From NCBI GenBank assembly GCA_947471985.1, contig CANIZL010000032.1, positions 1 to 58,426 of the forward strand: 58,426 nt of DNA, written 5' to 3'. The stretch is from Verrucomicrobiota bacterium. Lineage in GTDB: Bacteria; Verrucomicrobiota; Verrucomicrobiia; Limisphaerales; UBA9464. Made by a program: the position numbers and the translations under genes. Shown here piece by piece: positions 52,501-58,426 of this stretch (within the stretch, counting starts at the first letter, position 1; the number at the start of each line of letters is the position of its first letter). Under the pieces are notes generated by a model, which worked only from the letters and a program-made list of their open reading frames with translations, was not told the DNA's origin and did no database searches.

Positions 52501-53502
52501 TCAACCCAGCACGGTTCCCTCCAGGAAGGGCTGGCCCGCGGCAAATTGCCGCAAGTTGGTGGTGGTCACCCGGGCAATTTCCCCCAGCGCCTCCGCCGTA
52601 AGAAATCCCTGATGCGAGGTGATCAGCACGTTGGGAAAGGTCAGCAAGCGGGCGAGGTCGTCATCCTGCAGGATTTCGCCCGAAAGATCCTCAAAGAAAA
52701 TACCCTCCTCCTCTTCGTAAACGTCCAGGGCAACGCCCCCGAGCCGCCCGGACTTCAACGCCTCGGTCAGTGCCTGGGTGTCGACGAGTCCGCCCCGGCT
52801 CGTGTTGAGCAGGTAGGCCCCCGGCCGCATTTGCCCCAGCGTTTGGGTGTTGATCAGGTGGTGCGACTGCGGTGTGAGTGGCAGATGCAGCGAGACAATG
52901 CGGCTGGCCGAGAGCAGCGTGCCGAAATCCGTGTAGCGGACGCCCTCCGCCGCGGCCCACTCCGGCGCCGGAAATGGATCAAACGCCAGAACCTCCGAGC
53001 CAAATCCACGAAGAATCCGGGCGACGATTCGGCCAATGCGGCCCGTTCCGACGACGCCGACCGTCTGACCGTGGAGATCGAAGCCCACGAGGCCACTCAG
53101 GGAGAAGTTGTGTTCCCGGACGCGATTGTAGGCGCGGTGGATCTTGCGATTGAGTGACAACAGCAGGGCGAGGGTATGTTCAGCGACCGCGTGGGGCGAG
53201 TAGGCGGGCACACGGACGACGGCGAGTCCCAGGGATTTGGCCGCAGGCAGGTCGATCTGATTGAACCCCGCGCAGCGCAGCGCGATGAGGCGGACGCCCG
53301 CCTGATGCAGCCGTTGCAGACAGGGTGCATCCAGCCGGTCATTCACGAAGGCGCAGACCGCGGTGGCTCCTTCCGCGGTGCCGGCCGTATCCTGGTTGAG
53401 CCGGAACTCATGGAACCGCAGTTGAAGTTGATCCGCGCCGGGCGCGCGCTCGAAGTACTCGCGGTCGTAGGGTTTCGTATCGTAAAAGGCGACGGGAATC
53501 AT
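52501..53502 (-). CDS. ldhA: D-lactate dehydrogenase (2-hydroxyacid dehydrogenase)
   Basis: 333 residues. The Rossmann motif is GVVGTGRIG (149-157). Catalytic residues of the D-2-hydroxyacid family are visible: Arg236 in LLNTSRGGLVD, an acidic residue in LDVYEEEEGIFFED, and His297 in ITSHQGFLT. RCAGFNQIDL and VPAYSPHAVAEHT are characteristic of LdhA. It interconverts pyruvate and D-lactate with NADH, pointing to fermentative capacity. AAAGGAG lies about 10 nt before the ATG, one of the few strong ribosome-binding sites in the window. Confidence 0.93.
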   Translation of the reverse strand: MIPVAFYDTKPYDREYFERAPGADQLQLRFHEFRLNQDTAGTAEGATAVCAFVNDRLDAPCLQRLHQAGVRLIALRCAGFNQIDLPAAKSLGLAVVRVPAYSPHAVAEHTLALLLSLNRKIHRAYNRVREHNFSLSGLVGFDLHGQTVGVVGTGRIGRIVARILRGFGSEVLAFDPFPAPEWAAAEGVRYTDFGTLLSASRIVSLHLPLTPQSHHLINTQTLGQMRPGAYLLNTSRGGLVDTQALTEALKSGRLGGVALDVYEEEEGIFFEDLSGEILQDDDLARLLTFPNVLITSHQGFLTAEALGEIARVTTTNLRQFAAGQPFLEGTVLG

Positions 53503-53843
53503 AGGGCTACACTCCTTTCGTTTCAGTGCGCATCCCTGGTGGGACCGATTGCGTTCGCACCGAATTCATTTGGGAATCGTGACGAATCGCCGGCGGATTG
53601 ACCATGGGGTGAATTTCGGCTCCGGAGGTGGTGAGGCCTCGTCCGGAGCCCCAAAAAGGAAAAAAGTATTAGCGCCGCGCCCGACTTTTTGCCGTCGCCA
53701 AGGAAGGATTCGTCCGGCACGCTGCCTTGATTTCGCGTGAGCGACAACGTCGACCGACCACGTGCCGACGGGACGCGCGGAAGTGTTCGCTCCGCAGTAG
53801 AACGGCGGAACGTAGCAGGGCAGGGGCCAACAGATCTATCTTC
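53503..53843. other. Divergent intergenic region between ldhA and the binding-protein gene
   Basis: It holds the ldhA ribosome-binding site at its left edge and should contain both promoters. A 9-bp inverted repeat, GGCTCCGGA / TCCGGAGCC (53618-53626 and 53642-53650), with a 15-nt loop lies in the middle. It has no T run, so it is a possible operator rather than a terminator. An A-rich stretch follows at 53651-53668. No supported gene. Confidence 0.5.
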
Positions 53844-55505
53844 ATGAGGTTAAAAGTCGGTGATGATCAGTATCCTAAGGGTACCGGGCGGCGTTGGGCG
53901 CCCCCCGTTGTTTCCCTGGCTGCGGGGATTCTCGGCCTGTTCCTCGGGGGCAGCGCCCCGGTTGCGGCGGCCGACGATTCCCCCCGACGCGGCGGAATCC
54001 TGCGAGTCGCCCGTCCGAACGACCCCCAATCCATCAATCCGGCCGTCTGTTACGACATTGAGTCGTTGTTGATCACCCGCCTGATTTTTCAGGGATTGGT
54101 GGATTTCGATGAGCAGCAGAAGATCGTTCCCAAACAGGCGACGGACTGGGTGATTTCCGCGGATCGGAAAACCTACACGTTTCACCTCCGCCCCGGCGTG
54201 CGGTTTGCCAACGGACGCGAGGTGGTGGCGGCGGATTACGTCTATTCCCTGCAACGGGTCCTGGATCTGAAGAATCAGTCCCCGGGTGAAGCGTTTTTCA
54301 ATGGGATCGTCGGAACCCAGGAATTTCAGCAGGGCAAGGCCCGATCGGTTAGCGGACTGCGGGCGCCGGAAAAATACACGTTGGAAATTGAACTCGGAGC
54401 CCCGGATTTTGCTTTTGAATTCAAGCTGGCGATGACTTTTGCCTGCGTAGTGCCGCGGGAGGCCCTTGAGGCTCAAGGCAGCCAATTCTGGCTGCACGCG
54501 TTTGGCACCGGTCCCTATCAATTAAAGGATTGGACGCGCGGGGTGAAGATGACCTTGGAGCGGAGCCCGCAGGTCAATCAGTCGGATGAGGGCTATTTTG
54601 ATCGGATCGAAGTGATGATCGGCGGGGACCGGGCTCTGCACACCATGATGCTGGAGCGTGGGGAAATGGACTTTGTTTATCTCGTCCAGGTCCCCGACAT
54701 CGTCCGGCTTTCGCGGGGGCAACAGTCGCGCGAGGGCCTCCAGGTCATCAGCCAGGCGTTCACGGATTTTCTGTACTTAAATACCGAAATGCCGCCCTTC
54801 GATCAACTCAAGGTGCGGCAGGCGGTGGCCCAGGCCATCGACACAAAGCGTCTGGCTTCGCTGACGGCGCATACCGCGGAGGCGCCCCGGGGCATTCTTC
54901 CTCCGCTGATGTTGGGATTCAATCCCGACCCCAAAGGATTTGCCTTCAATCCGGAGCGGGCGCGCCAACTCCTCCAGGAGGCGGGCCACAAGGAACCCTT
55001 CAGTTTCGATCTGTGGTATAGCGAGGATGATCCGCGCACGGGGAGAATCGTCGGGGCGATTGAAAGCGATCTGCGGGCCGTGGGGATCACCGCGAATTTG
55101 CGCCGGGTGACGCTGGCCACCCTGCTGACGGGGATGCAGACGCGCAAAAAGGTGACCGGCGGATGCCTCGGTTGGGGCCAGGACTACCCGGATCCCAGCA
55201 ATTTTCTGGACGTGCTGTTCAACGGGGCGCATCTCGTCGATTACGGCGGCAATAATTTTGCCTATTATAACAATGCCGAGGTGAATCAACGCCTCGGGGA
55301 GGCGGAGCGGGTGGCGCTTCCCGCCGAGCGTTATCGCCGATATCAGGAAATTGAAAAATTGATCCTGCAGGACGCGCCGATGGTGCCGCTGGGGCACTCC
55401 GGGATTCCCGTGTTGGTTTCCCCAGCCGTTGGCGGCTTCCGGCCCCATCCGGTCTGGTCGGTGCAGATCGAACATTGGTGGTTGCGGGAGCCGCTCAAGA
55501 AGTGA
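53844..55505 (+). CDS. Family 5 (DppA/OppA-type) solute-binding protein
   Basis: 553 residues. The start at 53844 (MRLKVGDDQYPKGTGRRW) gives a signal peptide with VVSLAAGILGLFLGGSAPVA and cleavage near AADD. No lipobox Cys is present, so it is soluble or weakly anchored. The SBP_bac_5 fold shows RRGGILRVARPNDPQSINPA, YTFHLRPGVRFANGREVVAA, VRQAVAQAIDTKRLA and GCLGWGQDYPDPSNFLDVLF. It binds oligopeptides or similar solutes for an ABC importer. No permease or ATPase gene is adjacent. The longer frame to 53727 is Arg-rich and rejected. Confidence 0.9.
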   Translation: MRLKVGDDQYPKGTGRRWAPPVVSLAAGILGLFLGGSAPVAAADDSPRRGGILRVARPNDPQSINPAVCYDIESLLITRLIFQGLVDFDEQQKIVPKQATDWVISADRKTYTFHLRPGVRFANGREVVAADYVYSLQRVLDLKNQSPGEAFFNGIVGTQEFQQGKARSVSGLRAPEKYTLEIELGAPDFAFEFKLAMTFACVVPREALEAQGSQFWLHAFGTGPYQLKDWTRGVKMTLERSPQVNQSDEGYFDRIEVMIGGDRALHTMMLERGEMDFVYLVQVPDIVRLSRGQQSREGLQVISQAFTDFLYLNTEMPPFDQLKVRQAVAQAIDTKRLASLTAHTAEAPRGILPPLMLGFNPDPKGFAFNPERARQLLQEAGHKEPFSFDLWYSEDDPRTGRIVGAIESDLRAVGITANLRRVTLATLLTGMQTRKKVTGGCLGWGQDYPDPSNFLDVLFNGAHLVDYGGNNFAYYNNAEVNQRLGEAERVALPAERYRRYQEIEKLILQDAPMVPLGHSGIPVLVSPAVGGFRPHPVWSVQIEHWWLREPLKK

Positions 55506-55581
55506 CGGCCGCACGGTGGTGTGGAATTTCAACGTGCGACGGCAGTGTTCCGGGATCGCCCCTGGTGCCGCGTTGGCGGAC

Positions 55582-56658
55582 TCAGAAGACCCACGGGCCC
55601 AGCGAAATCATGAACCGCTGCCAGCGAATCCACGGGGCCGAGGTCTGGCTGTTGGTGAGGGCCCGGCGGGCCTGACGCCAGGCGCTGGAGCGTCGTGAGT
55701 AGGAACCGCCCCGCTGAAAACCGTCGATCTGGCGCAATCGCCGCTCCGCCCGGGCCAGTTCGCGGATGTAGTGGGCGTAAATGCCGCGACGGACCGTGGC
55801 GTTCAAACGCCGGTGGTGATAACGCCAGACGTGCAGTTCATAGAGCCAGCGATGGACCCGCCGGAGTCCACTGAAATGAAACAAGATCAGCGGAACGCCG
55901 GCCACCCGCACCTGCCCGTCCACTGTCGTGAGCGGATGATTGCGCAGGTTCCACGGAGCCACGCCACCGCCGGGATGCTGGAGGACGACGACTCCGCGAT
56001 ATCGTTCCGGCCATTCGGTGAGATACCCCTGATCCCCGTAGAGCGTGCCCTCCTGGCGATCATGGCACCACGTCAGGCATTGCTCCCGCCAGCGTTTCAG
56101 GCAGGCAAGTCCCTCGGCGCTCCGACGGAAAATCAGGAAACCGACATTGAACCGGGTGATGAAGCGATGGTCGCCCGGCTCCCGGTGGAGGTAACGCTGT
56201 TCGATGATCAGGATCGAGCCGTCGCCCAATTCGTCGTAAATGGGCGCCAGAGAACTGAAAAAGAGCTGGTCCGAATCTAGGTAGGTGATCATCGGGATTT
56301 GGGAATCCCGTTGGAGGACGTGCAGCAAGAGTGCGGGGCCGCAGGTCCAGAAATACTCCACGGGGAGGCGGGTGGATTTGACGGAAAGAAGCTCGGGATC
56401 CGCCGACTCCAATTCGGGCAGGGTGATCAACCGCACCTCCGGCAGGCCTAACCGGTTCAGAACTTGTGCTGTCCGGGTATCGAGGCACAGCACCCAGAGG
56501 ACAAACGACGGGCAGTGCCGGACGAGCGACGCATGGAGTGCCAGCCCGCGCGCCAGAAAGTTGGCGTCAAAGTACGTGACGAAATGCCGGGCCCCGGGCG
56601 GAGTGGCCAGGTGGCCGGAGGGCGGGCCGGTTTCAACGCGGCCCGGGTCAGAATTCAG
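55582..56658 (-). CDS. GT-A-like glycosyltransferase with non-canonical start
   Basis: The only ATG/GTG/TTG start is a GTG at 56493, but it lies inside the conserved fold. The frame upstream reads HFVTYFDANFLARGLALHAS and LVRHCPSFVLWVLCLD, clearly the first strand and helix of the domain. The frame is open back to 56674, and a CTG at 56658 overlaps the stop of the terpene cyclase gene (CTGA), so I extend it there (358 residues). Later motifs are YLDSDQLFFSS (metal-binding DxD-like), RFNVGFLIFRRS and GDQGYLTEWPE, with a basic C-terminus. It probably transfers a sugar onto a product of the adjacent UbiA/terpene cyclase genes; donor and acceptor are unknown. An N-terminal frameshift in the assembly is the alternative to a CTG start. 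Confidence 0.7.
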   Translation of the reverse strand: MNSDPGRVETGPPSGHLATPPGARHFVTYFDANFLARGLALHASLVRHCPSFVLWVLCLDTRTAQVLNRLGLPEVRLITLPELESADPELLSVKSTRLPVEYFWTCGPALLLHVLQRDSQIPMITYLDSDQLFFSSLAPIYDELGDGSILIIEQRYLHREPGDHRFITRFNVGFLIFRRSAEGLACLKRWREQCLTWCHDRQEGTLYGDQGYLTEWPERYRGVVVLQHPGGGVAPWNLRNHPLTTVDGQVRVAGVPLILFHFSGLRRVHRWLYELHVWRYHHRRLNATVRRGIYAHYIRELARAERRLRQIDGFQRGGSYSRRSSAWRQARRALTNSQTSAPWIRWQRFMISLGPWVF

Positions 56659-57305
56659 ATGCGTGTCCAGGGATTAATGCCTTCCATCCGGGCCTGGCGG
56701 AGGTAAAGCCAGATGTACCCGAGGTCGCAGACAGTAAACGCCACGCAGATCAGGGCCAGAAAGGACGACTTGGGTGTCTGCAGATACTGCATGGGGATTA
56801 CGGCCAGTGAGCCGATAAAGCGGGTCAGCGCGATGTAGAGGGACTGCCCCTCCACGCTGCCCCGCTTTGCGAGCAACGAGATCATTGTAATGCTGATCAG
56901 TATTTGCGCACCCCAGCCAGAGTAGTTGCCATCCCAGTCCTTTAGTTCGCGGGTCAGGGTGAGGACCCCGAGGAAAGCGGTGATAAGCGACAAACCCAGC
57001 ACCGGTAGAAACCAGGACTTCGGGAGCGCTTTGGGGAATTCAGCGCGGCCGTATCGGAAATATTGCCAGAGGATGATCACATCGATCCCGCCCCAGACCA
57101 TGTTGACGTAGTTCATGGGTGCGGGTTGCGGATGCACGAAACCAAAGATGAATTCCCAACTGATGTTCAGACACAAGGGCGCCAACGGCATGGCGTGCGC
57201 CCGGTCCAAGGCGGCCCGCCGGATAAGCAGGAGATAACAGGCGGCCCAAAAAAGTCCGGAGACACATCCGGAGGTCATTGAGATGTTGTTTTCCAGTGCA
57301 GTCAT
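56655..57305 (-). CDS. Pyr4/PaxB-type transmembrane terpene cyclase
   Basis: 216 residues, seven predicted membrane helices, AAGG about 5 nt before the ATG. The helix-2 motif LCLNISWEFIFGFV carries the Glu, and helix 7 (FTVCDLGYIWLYL) the Asp, that correspond to the two acidic residues needed for protonation in the fungal Pyr4 family. NYVNMVWGGIDVIILWQYF (helix 3) is also family-like. These small integral-membrane enzymes cyclise prenylated or epoxidised substrates. It follows a UbiA-like prenyltransferase by 18 bp and overlaps the glycosyltransferase, so the three probably work in sequence at the membrane. The substrate is unknown; a non-enzymatic membrane protein is the alternative. Confidence 0.65.
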   Translation of the reverse strand: MTALENNISMTSGCVSGLFWAACYLLLIRRAALDRAHAMPLAPLCLNISWEFIFGFVHPQPAPMNYVNMVWGGIDVIILWQYFRYGRAEFPKALPKSWFLPVLGLSLITAFLGVLTLTRELKDWDGNYSGWGAQILISITMISLLAKRGSVEGQSLYIALTRFIGSLAVIPMQYLQTPKSSFLALICVAFTVCDLGYIWLYLRQARMEGINPWTRI

Positions 57306-57323
57306 GGTGCCTTGGCGAATGAA

Positions 57324-58190
57324 TTAGAGGGCTGACAGGGCCGCCGCCACCAGCACGCTGGGCAGCCAGAGCACAAATTCAAAGTCCGCCCAGACTTCTC
57401 CGATGTGCCCCAGGTCGATTTGCCCGGACTTTCCGCCCTGCAGGAGATAGGTGGCGTAAACTCGGGTGGAGTGCAGCGCCGCCGCTGGGGTTGGCAGCCA
57501 GTTCAACGCGATGGAAAGAACCAACCAAAGGGCCGTCGCCAGGCTCACGCCCTGCAATAGCCGGAACGTTGGGCCAGTACCCAAAGCCAGTGGGAGAGTG
57601 GGCACGCCGTCCACCTGATCGCGCTCCAGATCCTTGAAATCGCAAAAGACTGTATTCACAAAAATGGCAAGGAACATGAACCCGGCGAACCCGGCATGCT
57701 CGCCCCAGCTGCCCGTGTGATGAAAAACCAGCGCAAAGGATATGAGCCAAGCCCAGAAGGCCGCCGTGTAGACCGCCTTCAGTCCGGGAATCTCCTTAAG
57801 CCGGATCGCCGACCACTTTCCCACCGTGCGACGGGGAATGACCGGCACGCAGTAGATGACCACGGCGAGCGGAAAGGAAAGCAGCATCAGCATCGCACTG
57901 AGACCGGATTGCCAGCCGGCAATTCCCAACGCGAGCAGATAGGCCGCCGCTCCGAAGCCGGCCGCGCGGTGACGTGACGCGGCTAGCAGCTTGCTGCGGT
58001 CGGAGGCCAAGCCATCCTCGCATGTGTCCACTTCCGATAGATGGTCGATTAGATAGCTGGAGTACGCGCAAAGGGCTGCCGCGAACGCTGCCCAGAGCGT
58101 CAATCGTCCTGTGACGAGCAACGAGACGGTCGCTACCGGACTTGCCGCCACCAGCGGGAGCAGCAGCCCGAGCCGCGCAGTCTTGAGCAC
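57324..58190 (-). CDS. UbiA-superfamily prenyltransferase-like protein
   Basis: 288 residues from a GTG at 58190, about eight to nine membrane helices. The second Asp-rich motif is canonical: FCDFKDLERDQVDGVPTLP. The first is unusual: YLIDHLSEVDTCED followed by ASRHR replaces the standard NDxxDxxxD, as in a divergent UbiA branch. UbiA enzymes attach a prenyl chain to an aromatic or other acceptor using Mg-diphosphate. Activity is likely but the degenerate first motif leaves doubt. It is first of the trio with the terpene cyclase and glycosyltransferase. No epoxidase or aromatic-acid gene is in view. Confidence 0.8.
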   Translation of the reverse strand: MLKTARLGLLLPLVAASPVATVSLLVTGRLTLWAAFAAALCAYSSYLIDHLSEVDTCEDGLASDRSKLLAASRHRAAGFGAAAYLLALGIAGWQSGLSAMLMLLSFPLAVVIYCVPVIPRRTVGKWSAIRLKEIPGLKAVYTAAFWAWLISFALVFHHTGSWGEHAGFAGFMFLAIFVNTVFCDFKDLERDQVDGVPTLPLALGTGPTFRLLQGVSLATALWLVLSIALNWLPTPAAALHSTRVYATYLLQGGKSGQIDLGHIGEVWADFEFVLWLPSVLVAAALSAL

Positions 58191-58298
58191 GAAGCCCTGC
58201 AGAACGGCGCTCCAGCGGTGGGATTTGGATCCGTGGTGGCGGCCGGCGGAACCGGTGTTCCAGGAACTCGGCGCGGTGGAAGCTGTCGTGCGCTAAAG

Positions 58299-58324
58299 TG
58301 GTCCCCAATCGTTGGACCATTTTT
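58299..58324 (+). terminator. Small hairpin with T run upstream of the UbiA operon
   Basis: TGGTCC / GGACCA pair over 6 bp with a 9-nt loop, followed by TTTTT. No rightward gene ends here, so it may instead be an operator or a leader structure for the rightward gene at 58340. Confidence 0.35.
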
Positions 58325-58339
58325 CCCTGAAATTAAGTT

Positions 58340-58426
58340 ATGGTTTGGGGTCTGAAGAAAGGTGGTTTTGGTGTCAGTTTTTTCAGTGACATCAGCATGG
58401 GGGAACCATTCGCCAGCGTCCAGCCC
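58340..58426 (+). CDS. Possible start of a rightward gene cut by the window end
   Basis: An ATG at 58340 opens a frame to the last base: 29 codons, MVWGLKKGGFGVSFFSDISM and on. It diverges from the UbiA operon and the composition is protein-like, but there is no Shine-Dalgarno and too little sequence to name a family. Confidence 0.3.
   Translation, partial: MVWGLKKGGFGVSFFSDISMGEPFASVQP

Noticed and set aside
53618-53650. 9-bp inverted repeat before the binding-protein gene as a terminator
   Set aside because: No T run on either strand and it lies between divergent genes; at most an operator.

Overview
The window is a GC-rich bacterial chromosome segment, most likely from the PVC group and probably Verrucomicrobiota. 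The clues are a very long secretin built from tandem N-type modules, a GloVer-repeat/HYR secreted protein, a bacterial CE15 glucuronoyl esterase, an OprB-type porin, and many secreted or redox proteins of kinds common there. This is pattern recognition of families, not a database result. There is one tRNA (Ser-GGA). I see no rRNA, CRISPR array, insertion sequence or prophage.

Layout. (1) 1-11.96 kb: one giant secretin gene, open at the left edge, whose reading frame is broken at a run of 11 C (6181-6191) and resumes at once in the -1 frame. A small probable envelope protein overlaps its end. About 43 N-type modules precede a normal secretin pore domain. (2) 12-21 kb: leftward GloVer/HYR protein, OprB porin, GAF histidine kinase, LptF/G permease and coaE; then a rightward GT2 glycosyltransferase. 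(3) 21-26.6 kb: two tandem GYF_2/zinc-ribbon membrane proteins, a ferredoxin, tRNA-Ser, rmuC and lgt. (4) 26.7-31.4 kb: rfbF, a TPR membrane protein, a lipoprotein, pdxJ-acpS. (5) 31.4-34.5 kb: a sigma-70 factor divergent from a CarH/LitR-like MerR-B12 regulator that overlaps cbiX, with repeated 11-bp boxes between them. (6) 34.6-36.4 kb: leuA behind a leucine-rich leader peptide and an attenuator. (7) 36.5-44.6 kb: PTS enzyme I, an O-antigen-ligase-like protein, glucuronoyl esterase, peroxiredoxin and a TPR-redoxin protein. (8) 44.7-50.99 kb, leftward: an overlapping operon (redoxin-YHS, DoxX, DinB, a VTT/ATP-grasp fusion, NRDE), preceded by olsB-olsA for ornithine lipids. (9) 51-55.5 kb: an ECF sigma factor with two paralogous zinc anti-sigma proteins, D-lactate dehydrogenase, and an orphan oligopeptide-type binding protein. 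(10) 55.6-58.2 kb, leftward: a UbiA-like prenyltransferase, a Pyr4/PaxB-type transmembrane terpene cyclase and a glycosyltransferase, which look like a small terpenoid/prenyl-lipid pathway.

Best candidates for new biology are the giant secretin with its C-tract switch, the B12-sensor/sigma/CbiX module with shared boxes, the leucine attenuator, and the UbiA/terpene-cyclase/glycosyltransferase trio.
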